Source: Bursaphelenchus xylophilus
Taxonomy: Eukaryota > Nematoda > Chromadorea > Rhabditida > Aphelenchoididae
Length of the DNA: 64,000 nucleotides
Direction: 5' to 3'
NCBI GenBank assembly: GCA_904066235.2
Contig: CAJFCV020000006.1
Coordinates: 1,488,001-1,552,000 of the forward strand
Under the pieces are notes generated by a model. It was not told the origin of the DNA, searched no databases, and saw nothing but the letters and a program-made list of their open reading frames with translations. The translations under genes and the position numbers were made by a program. Below are positions 33,816 to 45,599 of the stretch, piece after piece (the stretch's first letter is position 1; each line of letters begins with the position of its first letter).

Positions 33816-34933
33816 ATGGGTGCCCAGGCCTCGTCAGCCCAAGCTCAAATGCAACAAGAACATGATCCCAACTCCGCATTCCCATGGTGGACGAGATTCC
33901 TGGCCAAGGGACTGGGGATCTTTGGTGGTTTTATCGCAATGTTCTTCGGACTTCTTGGTCTTCTCAGTTTTAGTGCCACCTGCATTGCAGCGGTTCTACT
34001 ACAACTGTAAGTGGTTTTGTTTTTTGTTGTTCTTGGTTTTTAGGAAAACGAAGAGACGATATGTCGACTGAACAGGATTTCTAATAGGATTTAGTTGATT
34101 TTCCAAGGGAATTGAGGATTTATATTAGCCTTGTCCTTTTAGCCCCTGGTCTTGAAGATTGGAATTTTTGAGGGCTTGATGATCAATTCTTTGAATGATT
34201 TTTGGCATAGAGAAAGAAATAGACCTAGTCTTGATATTCAGAAAGATTTTAGATTCCCTGGGTGGTTAGTTCATCAAGTTTTAGACCAGTTATATTACCC
34301 TTCCCAGCTTGAGGTTAGGAAATTGAAACTGCTCAAAAAGATTAAATTGTGGCTGAATTTGACATTGTATTGGAGTATTTAGAAAGAATAAAGGCTTATC
34401 TTACTGTGTAGAAAAAATCTAGCTACCGGGGTCTTCATTTCACAACTTACGACCAAAAATATTATCCATCCTTTTCAGAGCAGCCGGATTTGCAACTGTC
34501 GCGCTGGAAGCGCCCTTCTGCTGCGCTTTCCTCGACTTTTTCGAACGGATATCACAGTTCAGTGAATCTCGCGCCTTCTGGCAAAAGGCCGCATTATACA
34601 TGGGCATGGGAGCCGTACCAATTTTGATTTGTCCCGAGCTCAACACAATCTTGGGAGCCGGCACAATTTTTGCTTCAGGAGTCGTATATGGCTTCATGGC
34701 ATTGGGCAAAAAGTGAGTTTCAAGAGAGAATAGAGTCTAATAGAGATGTCTGTAGCAAAATTTAACGGTTTCTCTTTAGTTGTGATATTATTTTAGTGAA
34801 AATTTTGACATTTTGACTAATTTTTGATAATTTCAGAGCCGACCGAGGTCAAATGATGGCTGCTGGTGGCTCGGATCCCGCCTGGAACCCCAACGTCCAA
34901 TCGGGCGCACCGCAAGGCTTCAATCAACCATAA
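33816..34933 (+). CDS. Calcium channel Flower homologue (CACFD1 family)
   Basis: Three exons (33816-34006, 34479-34712, 34837-34933) encode 173 residues, the usual family size. Flower proteins are multi-pass synaptic-vesicle and plasma-membrane proteins linked in Drosophila to calcium entry, endocytosis and cell competition. Four hydrophobic segments are visible: around residues 30-50, 52-75, 100-120 and 125-145. The conserved ALEAPCC motif with the membrane glutamate is intact, followed by a family-like GVVYGFMALGKKA segment and a polar Q/P/G-rich tail. The first ATG is used; the frame before it is closed in the same exon context. Confidence 0.88.
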
Positions 34934-35437
34934 ACAACATCAAAATTTTCCATTTTTCATTGGCCTATAAGTTAAAACCAAATTTTTTTCGAATAATTTA
35001 TTGATTAGTCCGCATGAAATTACCTTCTAACTGTTTTCTTTAGTCTGATTTAACATCAGAAAGCCAATTTTGCTAAGATTTTTTCTATTTTTCTCAAGTT
35101 TTGCTCTAAAAAGCGTAAATTTTGGCGAAAATGTCTAAATTCTCCCTCAAAATTTCACTTCCAAGTTCTTCCAAGCCAGTGTTTAGCGGTTTCCATCGAG
35201 GTTGTACTGTCTAGCGTAAATTACGAGGCTTTCCAACGTTCCTACTAAGCTTTTTATCCAAATCTGATCATTTTTTGCATGTTTTTTGACGAATTTTCTG
35301 GCAAATTAAAGAAAATTTCAATTCATTTTGATGGATTTATTTCGAATACAATGCAAAAAACCATGATATATCGTGTATAACAAGCTATGAGTATCGGCAA
35401 TAGGGCTACAATAGTTTTTATGCGGATATTTATATTA

Positions 35438-36262
35438 CAATGGGGACCTGATCCAGTGGCAAAAAACGTACCATTTTGCATCCGGGAAGTATCAAAAAAT
35501 GTGGCAAATGCCTCCCTCTCCAAGTGAAAAACTCCGCTTTGAAGAACCTTCACAAAAAGAGGCTTTTTTCACAAGGAAAGTACTTCTATGGGATATGGCG
35601 TTACAGGTCGAGAGATATATCAAAAAAATCGCAAAATTTTTCTGATTCAGAATATGTAAAAGCGAGCTGCCTAATTTTGGTTTGTAAGGGTGAAAAAATC
35701 CTCAGAACTTTTCTCGCAACACCACGCAAATGCCTTTTAACCAAGTTTTTGCCAATTCAAAAGCTTTTTTTGGAGCTAAAGTAAGCCCTGGCATCTTGAC
35801 AAGCCTTAAAATATCAAATTTGATTAATACTACACCCTAATTAGTAGTTCCAATATAAAGTAGTACTAATCAAATTTGATATTTTAAGGCTTGTCAAGAT
35901 ACCAGGGCTTAGTTTAGCTCAAAAAAAGCTTTTGAATTCGTAAAAACTGGGTTAAAAAGGCGTTTGCGTGGTGTTGCGAGAAAAGTTTAGAGGATTTTTT
36001 CACCCTTACATACCAAAATTAGGCAGCTAGCTTTTACATATTCTGAATCAGAAAAATTTTGCGATTTTTTTGATATGTCTCTCGACCTGTAACGCCATAC
36101 CCCATAGAAGTACTTTCCTTGTGAAAAAAGAGCGCATCTTTTTGTGAAGGCCCTTCTAAACGGAGTTTTTTCACTTGGAGAGGGAGGCATTTTGCCACAT
36201 TTTTTGATACTTCCCGGATCCAAAATGGTACGTTTTTTGCCCCTGGATCAGCTCCGTCACTG
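35438..36262. mobile_element. Palindrome P4: CAGTGGGG-type ends around a long inner palindrome
   Basis: The ends (CAATGGGGACCTGATCCAGT and its inverted partner GGATCAGCTCCGTCACTG) match the fold-back elements at 8610, 11739 and 54968. Here the inside is a different, 550-bp palindrome (about 35575-36130) centred near 35850, with arms containing GAAAAATTTTGCGATTTTTT. Left flank is TA, right flank TG. No protein is encoded. Confidence 0.82.
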
Positions 36263-36437
36263 TGTTTTAGGCCAAAATTCCAAATTACAAACTAGGAATT
36301 TTGCCCTAAAATCTGAAATTTTATGCTAATTTTTCGGAATAGATTATTACAGTTAGAGTAGAATGGCAGTGTCCAGTGTAAGGTAGACTTTGAGCAACAT
36401 GCGGGTTTCGAAGTTTTGAGTTTGGCAGCAAAAAGTG

Positions 36438-39222
36438 TTAGTCGATCTGCTTCAACGACGATATCCGTCGCGCCAACAGGCAGAATCTGGAGAAGGGCGC
36501 GCCCAGCTTGACTAGCTCGTCCACGGCAAGCCCCCACAGCTCGGTTGGCGCCTGTAGAAGACGGTATTTCTGAAAATTTCGAGTTTAAACTTTGGTGGTT
36601 CAGAAAGAATTGCACTGTGCAATTTTATGGTTGAAAAAAGCCTGCGTTTTTGCACTGTGCAGTTTTATAGTTGAAAAAAAAGCCTACGTTTTTGCACTGT
36701 GCAATTTTATAGTTGAAAACAGCCTAGGTTTTTGCACGGTGCAGTTTCGTAAAAGCGATTTTTTAGTGGAAAATGGTCCCTAAAGAAAAAATAAATTCTT
36801 GGCCAAATTTTTTTCGATAAAACTTTAGTGGTTCAGATAAAAATAACCGTTGAAATAGCCAAAAATATTGATATATCTTGCAGCCCTGCGTTTTTAAAAA
36901 ATCGCGAAATTGATTGAAAAAAGCCTACATTTTCGCACAGTGCAAAAACGTAGGCTTTTTTCAACTATAATTTTGCACTGTGCAATTTCGTAGTGTAAAT
37001 TAGCCTACGTTTTTGCACAGTGCAATTTCGTAGTTGAAAAAAGCCTACGATTCTGCACTGTGCAATTTGGTAGTTGAAAAAAACCTACGTTGTTGCACTG
37101 TGCAACAGCTTTTTTGTTTTTATCCGTTCTAGAGGCTGTTTAGCTACTTTTCAGACAAAAAAATCCATATTTTTGGCCTATATTATCCATGAGGTACCAC
37201 CAAAACCAAAACTCACCGAATTGTCAGCATTTTCGTTGCGAAAAATGAGGTGATGATTGGCGTTGATACAATTGATATGTTCGTCGGCATCTATACTCAA
37301 CACTTTGTAGCGGAATGTGGATTCTCGTTCGATTCGCTGAAAGTCGAAATTTTTAGTGGAGACGATGACCGTACACTCGAAAATTGGGGTGGTTATAGGT
37401 AATACAATGGGAAAAAGTTGTGTTATACTTGTTCTAAGGCCTATAAAATGTATTACTGTCAATTCTGGAGTACAGAAAAAAAGGTTTTTTCGTGGAAATC
37501 GGGCCGAAAGAGAAAAATTAAATTCTTAGCCAAATTTTGGCAGTTTAAAGGCAAATTTGCCCTCAGGGCAATAAAATATTTTTTCAAAAAGACGTTACAT
37601 TTATTTCTGATGGTGGTTAGAGTTGTTTGAGATACTAAATGGCGATGTAAGATCTTTAAAATTTCGGTTTTTACCTTGATTTAGGCCGAGAAGTCCGAAA
37701 ATTTTTCAAATCCCTATAACTTATTAAAACAAGTGTGGTTGGTGATCACTGTAATTTTTCTAGAATCTATAGGCCCTATACGTTCACAAAACATTAGGTT
37801 TACAAGTCGTTTTTACCTACCTGTCTCACGGCAGTCGCTTCTTTCGACTTGCCCATGGATAACACCCCACTTGCGGCGACCGCCACGAAATGCTTCAACG
37901 GCGGGCTGTCCTTGGCCAACTGGATCGGAATCACCGGCAAATCGGGCCAGGTTCTCGCCACCACCACGCCGCCCTCCATATTCGTCCCGTGTTTTCGGAT
38001 ACCGACGAAAATCTCCTTGCCCGTAAACACCACGTCCGATCCCTCGAGGAAAACCTCTTGTTTCCCCTCTTTCTCGGGCGTCTCCACGATTTGCCAGACA
38101 ATGTCGCGCAGATAGGACTGCACTTCCGCCGTACGCGAGTGCTTCTTTTTCGGGCGACAAATCAACGCGATTCCATTGATAATTACGGCGGTGTCGTCGA
38201 GGTACAGGTTGTGCAGGGGCGTGTTTTCTTCGGGCTCTAGCTCGAGCACTTCGATTCCGGCCTGGAAATGGGATATTTTGGATTTTTAGACTGATGAAAT
38301 TTTGAGAAAAAAAATTTTCGCACTGTGCGAAAATGTAGGGTTTTTTCAACTATAATTTTGCACTGTGCAGTTTCGTAGTGCAAATTAGCCTACGTTTTCA
38401 CACAGTGCAATCTCGCAGTTGAAAAAAGCCTATGATTTTGCACTGTGCAGTCTCGTAATGGAAATAAGCCTAGGTTTTTGCACTGTGCAAAATGTTATCT
38501 AAAATACTGAAATGGGATTTTTTTTGCACTTTTAGACCAAGGAAGAAATTTTCAAAAAAAAAATTTTTTGCACTGTGCGAAAATGTAGGCTTTTTCAACT
38601 ATAATTTCGCACTGTGCAGTTTCATAGTGCAAATTAGCCTACGTTTTTGCACTGTGCAGTTTCATAGTGCGAATTAGCCTATGTTTTTGCACTGTGCAAT
38701 TTTTTAGTGGAAAAAAGCTTACGTTTTGGCAGTATGCAAAATGTTATCAAGAATACTGAAATGGGATTTTTTTGAGTCTTTAGACCGAGGAAGAAATTTT
38801 CAAAAAAAAATTCGCACTGTGCAAAAATGTAAGCTTTTTTCGACTATAATTTTGCACTGTGCAGTTTCATAGTGCAAACTAGCCTATGTTTTTGCACTGT
38901 GCAAAATGTTACCCAAATTACCGTGGACAGAAAAAATAAAAATGCTGACATAGCTGTTATGATGTCAGCATTTTTTTTATTTTCTTCGTCACTGCTGATA
39001 AGACTTTTTGGCCGATTTCCAAGCGATCTTATCTACTCTGCGAGTAGGAAAAAAAATCTAAATTCATAAAAAATATGGGAGATAACTCACCTCTCGTAGT
39101 GTTTCATTCAAGTCTTCGATCTGTTTCCGAGCCTTCTCCAGGTCAACTTTACCGGCAGCTTTTTTGTTTTCGAATTTTAGCTGCTGCGGAATCCGAGCCA
39201 CAATCGCATGCGTATACCGCAT
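36438..39222 (-). CDS. DDAH-like protein (dimethylarginine dimethylaminohydrolase family), catalytic site degenerate
   Basis: Four exons: 39222-39091, 38261-37821, 37336-37217 and 36569-36438, all phase 0, 274 residues. Similarity to DDAH runs from MRYTHAIVARIPQQ through YLDDTAVIING, LICRP and FLEGSDVVFTGKEIFVG. The family hydrolyses methylated arginines, nitric oxide synthase inhibitors, with a Cys-His-acid triad. The acid is kept as Glu (about residue 117). The segment aligned to the catalytic His (human LHLKSF) reads PPLKHF, so that His appears replaced. The frame closes at TAA (36438) just after KQID, where DDAH proteins continue with D-G and the catalytic C-C-S. A frame shifted by 2 nt continues past this stop with two adjacent cysteines to 36353. 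This may be a pseudoenzyme, a recent pseudogene or a sequence error. A TTCAG acceptor ends 4 nt before the start. Confidence 0.75.
36611..37108 (-). repeat. GCAC(A/T)GTGC minisatellite, DDAH-like intron 3
   Basis: Two blocks (36611-36745 and 36930-37108) hold about nine palindromes. Most units read TTGAAAAAAGCCTACG on the + strand, meaning TAGGCTTTTTTCAA in the gene's sense; one unit near 36945 is inverted. Confidence 0.88.
38316..38910 (-). repeat. GCAC(A/T)GTGC minisatellite, DDAH-like intron 1
   Basis: Three repeated super-blocks (about 38316-38485, 38567-38735 and 38812-38910). Each starts with an inverted unit (AAAATGTAGG.TTTTTTCAA) followed by direct units, and is separated by GAAATGGGATTTTTTT and TTTTCAAAAAAAAA linkers. 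A small hairpin (AATGCTGACAT / ATGTCAGCATT, 38940-38972) lies just past the array. Confidence 0.85.
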
Positions 39223-39315
39223 GGTGCTGAAATTGAAATTTTTATGGTGATTTTGAGAGAATTCGAGCAAAAATTTGTATTAGCACGTTGTTTACGACGA
39301 AATATTTTTTTCTTT

Positions 39316-40098
39316 TTTTGCACGGTGCGAAAAAAGAAAAAGAAAAAATTCGCACAGTGCGATGACAAAAGGCTACTGAAATGTTTTTTTTTTGCACTGT
39401 GCGGAAAAATGTATTGCGTTTTTTGCACGGTGCAAAAGATGTCGTACTTTCTGCACGGTGCAAAAAGATATCGCACTTTTTGCACAGTGCAAAAAATTTA
39501 TCGCGCTTTTCGCACAGTGCAAAAGAATATCGCACATTTCGCACGGTGCAAAAACAATTATCGCTTTTCTTGCACAGTGCAAAAACAAAACGCGACTGAA
39601 ATGTTTTTTTGCACCTTGCGGAAAAATGTCGCACTTCTCGCACGGTGCAAAAACAAATATCGCGCTTTTGGCACGGTGCAAAAAGATATCGCACGTTCTG
39701 CACGGTGCAAAAAAAATGGTTTTAAATTTTGCACAGGGCAAAAAAATTTATCGCACTTTTCGCACGGTGCAAGAAAATATCGCACATTCTGCACGGTGCA
39801 AAAAATGTCGCACTTTTCGCACGGTGCAAAAAAATATCGTACATTTCGCACGGTGCAAAAAATTTTTTTTTTTTTAATTTTGCACTGCAAAAACAAAACG
39901 CGACTGCAATATTTTGTGCGATATTTTCTTGCACGGTGCAAAAATACGATAATGTTTTTTGCACCGTGCAAGAAAATATCGCACTTTTTGCACGGTGCAA
40001 AAGTTTAAATTTCCGCACAGTGCATCAAATTAAGCAAAAAAGGAAAAATTGCACTGTGCAAAATTTTTTTCGACTCAAAAAAATATTCTCGCACTGTG
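39316..40098 (-). repeat. Variant minisatellite with GCACGGTGC core
   Basis: About 28-30 tightly packed units of 25-40 bp, upstream of the DDAH-like start. Most cores read GCACGGTGC and alternate with GCACAGTGC. The spacer differs from other clusters (TATCGCACTTTT / TGTCGCACATTC), so the half-site GCAC also appears singly between cores. The sequence is open for 266 codons on the + strand, which is a by-product of the repeat. Confidence 0.9.
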
Positions 40099-40117
40099 CG
40101 AACACTAAAAAATTCAC

Positions 40118-40264
40118 CTACATTTCGCGGAATGGCACCTTTATGGTCTGTTTGGGGAACATGTCCGGCTCATTCACCACGTATTTTCCCATGAGTTTGA
40201 TAAGAAACTCGTACAAAAAAAGTGTTTCAGAGGTCTGGGGTAATACGTTGATTAAACAAGACAT
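40118..40264 (-). CDS. Small open reading frame of unknown function
   Basis: A 48-codon frame from ATG at 40264 to TAG at 40118, preceded by an AATCCCAG acceptor. The translation (SETLFLYEFLIKLMGKYVV...FPKQTIKVPFREM) looks like a real protein end rather than repeat, but I recognise no family. A donor-like AGGTGAAT follows the stop directly. It could be the last exon of a gene lost upstream, a leader exon of the DDAH-like gene, or chance. Confidence 0.25.
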   Translation of the reverse strand: MSCLINVLPQTSETLFLYEFLIKLMGKYVVNEPDMFPKQTIKVPFREM

Positions 40265-40960
40265 GTTTACCCTGGGATTAGGTGGGAAAAGAAGTATTTT
40301 TTGAGGGTTTTGAGATATTTTTTGGGTAAATTAAAAGGCAAAATGGGTAAAATATAGTGAAATAGTCATGGATAATATAAAAAAATCAAAAAATTTTATT
40401 TAAAATCAAAAATTTTTTTTTCAAAGTTCAAAAAATGCAATTTTCAACTTTTTTGCCTGAGGCATTTTACCAAAAAATCCTATAATTCACCTTCAATAAT
40501 CTTGATCTCCCAATTTCCACCCAAAAAAATCAACTTTTCCCCAATTTCCCCTCAGGCAATATATCAAAAAATCCCCCAAAACCCTCGAGAAAATATATAC
40601 AACTTCGTAGGATCAGCCTTAATTTTCATTCCGCAAATTTTTTCAAAACAACCGATCAAGAAAAGGCGGAATTTTTTCTCTCTCCTCTGGAAAAACATGA
40701 GCCAGCATGCCCCCCACCAAAAAGTTTGGAAAGCCCCCCATTTCCCCGCCGCTTTTCCGGCCTGTTGAATCGACGCGCCGAACGGAGAAAATACGAGCCC
40801 AAAACATAAAAGTTTTAATGGAATCTCAGTTTGCGTTGCAGCAGATGTGGGTGAGAAGGAAGGGAGGGTGGCTAGTTTGGAAATTGGAATGAATGGTCAA
40901 TCCAGGCTGTATTGGAATCACTTTTGGTCGAAAAAAGAGAAAATTTTGGAGTTCCAAACT
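40265..40960. other. Gene-free stretch
   Basis: No supportable gene. A GTCATGGATAATATAA motif lies at about 40365-40380. The segment GGGTGGCTAGTTTGGAAATT (40866) begins a unit that is repeated at 41225 and 41391 around minisatellite blocks. Confidence 0.45.
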
Positions 40961-40962
40961 TA

Positions 40963-41955
40963 TCGCACAGTGCAAATTTTTAGTGTAAAAAAGCTTAGGT
41001 TTTTGCACAGTGCAATTTTCTAATTGAAAAAAGCCTACGATTTTGCACTGTGCAAAAATTTAGTTGAAAAAAGCCTATAATTTTGCACAGTGCAATTTTA
41101 TAATTGAAAAAAGCCTGCGATTTTGCACAGTGCGGTTTCCTTATGGAGAAAAGTCTATAATTTTGCGCAGTGCGAAATTTTAGTTTAAAAAAGCCTATGA
41201 TTTTGCACTGTGCAATTTTTTATTGAAGGGTGGCTAGTTTGGAAATTGGAATGAATGGTCAATCCAGGCTGCATTGGAATGACTTTTGGTCGAAAAAGAG
41301 AAAATTTTGGAGTTTCAAACTTATCGCACAGTGCAAATTTTTAGTGTAAAAAAGCTTAGGTTTTTGCACAGTGCAATTTTTTATTGGAGGGTGGCTAGTT
41401 TGGAAATTGGAATGAATGGTCAATCCAGGCTGTATTGGAATGATTTTTTGTCGAAAAAAAAGAAAATATCGGGGTTTCAAAGTTTTCGCACTGTGCAAAT
41501 TTTTAGTCGAAAAAAGCCTATAATTTTGCACTGTGCAATTTTCTAACTGAAAAAAGCCTAAGATTTTGCACAGTGCAAAATTTTAGTTGAAAAAAGCCTA
41601 TAATTTTGCATAGTGCAGTTTCCTTATGGAGAAAAGTCTACGATTTTGCACTGTGCAAATTTTTAGTTTAAAAAAGCCTATAATTTTGCACCGTGCGAAA
41701 GTTTAGTTGAAAAAATCCTATGATTTTACACGGTGCAGTTTTATAATTGAGAAAAGCCTATAATTTTGCACTGTGCAATTCTTTAGCAGCTGCCTTAGGC
41801 AAGAATCCTAAATTTTTTACGCAAAACTTTTTTACGGCAAATCTTCAAAAAAATGTTTTGCACAGTGCAAAATTTTAGTTGAAAAAAGCCTCAAATTTTT
41901 GCACTGTGCAATTTTCTTATTGAAAAAAGCCTCAAATTTTGCACTGTGCGAAACA
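40963..41955. repeat. GCAC(A/T)GTGC minisatellite with interspersed 100-bp linker
   Basis: About 25 palindromes in three blocks. A roughly 100-bp linker (GGGTGGCTAGTTTGGAAATT then GGAATGAATGGTCAATCCAG) precedes the array and recurs at 41225 and 41391, so palindrome units and linker have been amplified together. Confidence 0.88.
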
Positions 41956-42359
41956 AAAAAATTATGTTTAAATAAAAAAAACAAATAAAATTTTGCATTT
42001 ACATCCAAATACAATCCTTGTTTCATCTTGGAAAAGCCGCTTTGACCCCTTTCTTTTTTCTATAAACGCGTTTTTCACCGCAAGTCATGGATAATATAAT
42101 ACAATCGTTGGGCGCTCGAGTGTTCCTTTCCCACACTTTCTCAGTTGTTCGCAGAAAAACAGCCACTTTTTGAAGGCGTGAAGAACTCTGACTTGCGAAA
42201 TAAGGCAATTTAAAATGACCAAAGCTTGTTTTGAAAATGATTGTTTATAAAAACATTGGAAATTGATCAATTTTAGGCCTGTTTCAAGTTGAAAATTGGT
42301 GAAATGTGGACAAAAATTTTCTTTTTTAACCATAACTCAGCTTTTAATTGGTGAAAATC

Positions 42360-43460
42360 GAACGAGTGTAGCTGAAAAAGCGGTTTTCTCTGACCGTCTC
42401 TCACTTTCCATGGTCTCTCATAAAAATCTTCAATATCTCGGGCGTAAATAAATGGCAAGGGCTAAAATTTTCAATGAATAATCTATCATCTATAGAGAAT
42501 ATATGAGCAAAATTTGAGGAAAATCCGACGGTAACTTTTTGAGATTTTTTTATTTGAATTTTAACGGTAAAAAAGAAAAATTTTATCAAAAAATCTCATT
42601 TTTTTCGCTTTTTGATGCCAATTTAAGGCTTGAAACAATATAAAAATAGAATAAAAATGAATTTTAACTCAAAAAAAGCCTTTTAAAATTCCCAAAAAGC
42701 TCGAAAAGCGGCAAAAATTTCAAAAAATCTTACAATTTCCCCCAAAAACTTACGATTTCCCCCAAAAACTCCCTCAAAAACGCCTCAAGCATGGCGTCCC
42801 CGTCGAGCATAACACTTTACAAAGAGCCTCCTACAATTCCTCGCGACGAGAAGGGCACGAAAAATTAACTAGCATAGGGCGACCCCTTTTTTCTCTCGCT
42901 CCTCCGCCCGCCCTCTCTCGCTTCGCCGCGCTCTCTTTGCGCGCCGCCGATTTTCTGCGATTCATTAGCAAATGCCGCGAAAAATTGGGGAAAGAGAGGG
43001 CGGAAATAATCGAATATGAGCCGAAACGGATGAATGACCGGATAATGGCAGGGTGTATAATATAAAATTTATTCGAAATTCGGAATGGATGGCGAGAAAA
43101 TAAAAAAAAATGTAATTTATGAGGCTCGAAAAGCTATCTACAAACATTTTTGAGGTCAAATGGAATAAAAATTTTTTTATTTAAATTAACAAAAAAAAAT
43201 TTGATTTTAAAATAAAAATAAGACACTGCATGACTTCTAAATCACATAAAACAATTTTCAACCGATTTCTAAAATTTTTCTCTGACCGTCTCTCCTCATT
43301 TTCAACAGTCTCCCGGCCTCAAAAAATCACTCAATATCTCGGCTGAAAATAAAAAGCTTAAATTAAAATTTTCAGCAATTGATACGACGCCTATAAACAT
43401 TGCTCATGCAAAATTTCAGGCAGATTGGACCATCTCACTTGGAGTTATTCACCTTTCAGC
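42360..43460. repeat. Dispersed repeat, two copies of the GACCGTCTCTC / CAATATCTCGG family
   Basis: Copies at about 42385-42545 and 43270-43445 share TTCTCTGACCGTCTCTC, then TCAATATCTCGG, then a GCAAAATTT.AGG block. Between them (42780-43000) is a CpG-rich patch (CTCTCTCGCTTCGCCGCGCT, GCGCGCCGCCG) with no gene I can support. Confidence 0.55.
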
Positions 43461-44004
43461 AAATATCATCGCCTTTAAAACAAAAAATTCTTTACACCTC
43501 TAAATCTTTGTCCATATTGGAAATAGTTATTCATTTCTAAAAAAACGCAAAGCCTAAGCTCAGAATCTTTATAAAAACTCACACACCGCGAAAAGTTGGC
43601 AGTAATCTGACACTTTCTTTGTATTTATATACTCAAGTGTAATATTATATCGAGAGGCGGTTCTCCGTCAACTTTATGACATCCAATCTTCTGCGAAAAG
43701 AAAAGAAATGGTCTTACATGGACTACAAAGTGTTTTACAGGCGTTTTATAACGTAATTTGTGAGATATCAGCAAAAATTTCGAGTTTTTCACAGTTGATA
43801 TCAAGTGTAATATAACAAGAAGTTCAAAATGGAGTGAAGCAATGCGAAATCATTTAAATTAGCGTAAAAATGCTTAAAAATACATACCAAGCAATTTACA
43901 AACACTTATTACTATTTAAAAACGTCCAATACCACCCGTGACACTTCGCAACAATATCAACGCAACGAAATGTCACAAAAATAAAATAAATTTCCGGATT
44001 TTTT

Positions 44005-44208
44005 TCAAACGTGGAGATCTTCCTTTACAAGGCGAGAAGAACTCTCAGCCCCTTGAACAATCGTATTATCTTCGTAATTCGGGACTTGTTCTCTTTTATT
44101 TTTCGCGATATTCCCCATCCCACCTTGCACATCGCCTTTTTCGGGCAAAACTCCAACATAAACCGTGGGAAACGCGCCTTGTTTCCGAATGATTTCGAGC
44201 TCCACGTC
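44005..44208 (-). CDS. Possible last exon of an uncharacterised gene
   Basis: After a TGTGCTCCAG acceptor, 67 codons run open to TGA at 44005 (DVELEIIRKQGAFPTVYVGV...SSSRLVKEDLHV). Composition is protein-like and not repetitive, but I recognise no family. Candidate upstream exons on the same strand (about 44400 and 44584-44500) do not join cleanly, so the gene model is open. Confidence 0.3.
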   Translation of the reverse strand, partial: DVELEIIRKQGAFPTVYVGVLPEKGDVQGGMGNIAKNKREQVPNYEDNTIVQGAESSSRLVKEDLHV

Positions 44209-44913
44209 CTGGAGCACAAATACAAATCAATTTGGAGTTTGTTTTGAGGCTCAAGGGCTTGTGTTTTATTATTTTTGGGCTTTGTCGGCGGCCCAAACGA
44301 GGTTTCTTGCATTTTTGAGGGCTGGCTCGTCGGAATTGCTCCTTCAAAGGATTTAGTCCCGTTGTTTTCGAGAGTCTTCTTGTTTACGACAATTCTGTAG
44401 CAAGGTGAATCGGAATTTGAGCGCTTACACAACAATTTTTATTATTTTTCCGGGAGCCGCCTAGTGTAATATAAAAATCGTGGGATTGATAGAAAATTCT
44501 TTGTAAAACACGCAGAACCTGTTGCGCAACGTTTCTCCAGAGCCTTCTGAAGCTTTTCAGCGCATGTGTTGCCCATATTTCTTTCATTTTCTTTGGATTT
44601 CATCAGGTTTTGCCTAAAGTAATATCAAGTATAATATTGCTCCAAAAAATTGGTCTGTTTGATGTTTCACGCGACACAATTGGCCGTGTTTTTCTTTGGA
44701 GCTCATCTCACGAAGATTTGTTTGTTCTGCAGGAATATGAATGCTCGTTTTTATGGGAATTTCGCCTCAGGGAAATACGAGGTCGTTTCTTTTCTTCCAA
44801 ATGAGTTCGTATGTTTCTACTAGCGACAGTTTAGCGATTCTGGCGTTGTTTGAGACGTCTTTGTAGTGGTCCAAGTTTCTTGAGTTTGAATTCGTCGTCA
44901 GACTCCTCGATTT

Positions 44914-45156
44914 TCACCTTAGTTTACCCCAATTTTTGACCTGGTCATGGTGAATATCCGAAATCTTTGATAGGCCAATTTCTTGTTTCGAAACTCGTCT
45001 TATTTGATTCGAGGTTCTCTGAAATGTTGTTTTCACAGCGCAGTTCACTTGTTTGATCGTTATTCCTCCCATTATTAGCATCATGTTGTAGTAGAGAGAG
45101 GTTTCATATTGCTGTCTGAACAAATCGACCTTGGTCTTTGGGAGTGAGAAGGGCAT
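44914..45156 (-). CDS. Possible first exon or gene remnant, uncharacterised
   Basis: ATG at 45156 opens 80 codons (FSLPKTKVDLFRQQYETSLY...) to TGA at 44914. In the same frame beyond the stop, two further protein-like stretches continue to about 44620, each ended by TGA (next at about 44770). This pattern suits a gene remnant in which CGA or similar codons became TGA, or unrecognised introns. A donor-like AAGGTGAAA overlaps the first stop. No family recognised. Confidence 0.3.
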   Translation of the reverse strand: MPFSLPKTKVDLFRQQYETSLYYNMMLIMGGITIKQVNCAVKTTFQRTSNQIRRVSKQEIGLSKISDIHHDQVKNWGKLR

Positions 45157-45599
45157 CTTATTGACATTTGCGGTTGGCTGATCATGTGAATTGCTCGGGG
45201 ATATCGAATTTTGCCGGTTATAACGGGTTTTTGGCTAGTATAATATAAGGCTCATTCCGGCTAATTTTTAAGTAAAGATAACGATTTTTTCAAGCGAATA
45301 GAACATATTTGTCCTAATTCGGTCATTTTTATGGTTCTTTCGGCAGTAAGGCTTGTTTTTTCAACTTTTCGGAGATTTTTTATCTTGCACTAGACGAAAT
45401 TTGATGTTTTATGCCAAAAAAAGTAATTTGAAAGGTTATAATCAATTTCAAGGGCTGTAATGGAATCTTAGTGAGCTTTCTAGGGTTTCATACTGCATTT
45501 GGATCTTCTCTTTTGGCATTTATTATATTACACTAGGGGAAAATTGTCGTTTTTAGCCTAAAATTTGTTGTTCTTGTGATTTTTGTGCTAAAAAACGTA

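Noticed and set aside
36438..36440. Recoding (selenocysteine or programmed frameshift) at the DDAH-like stop
   Set aside because: The stop is TAA, not TGA, no selenocysteine-type element is evident, and a 2-nt deletion explains the sequence more simply.
39208..40008. 266-codon open frame over the GCACGGTGC array, and similar frames up to 191 codons nearby
   Set aside because: The translations are repeats of the minisatellite unit in several frames and on both strands; openness follows from a unit without stop words.
44770..44916. Selenocysteine at in-frame TGA codons in the 44.6-45.2 kb region
   Set aside because: Two TGAs in a region without any family match or visible insertion element; pseudogene decay or missed introns are simpler.
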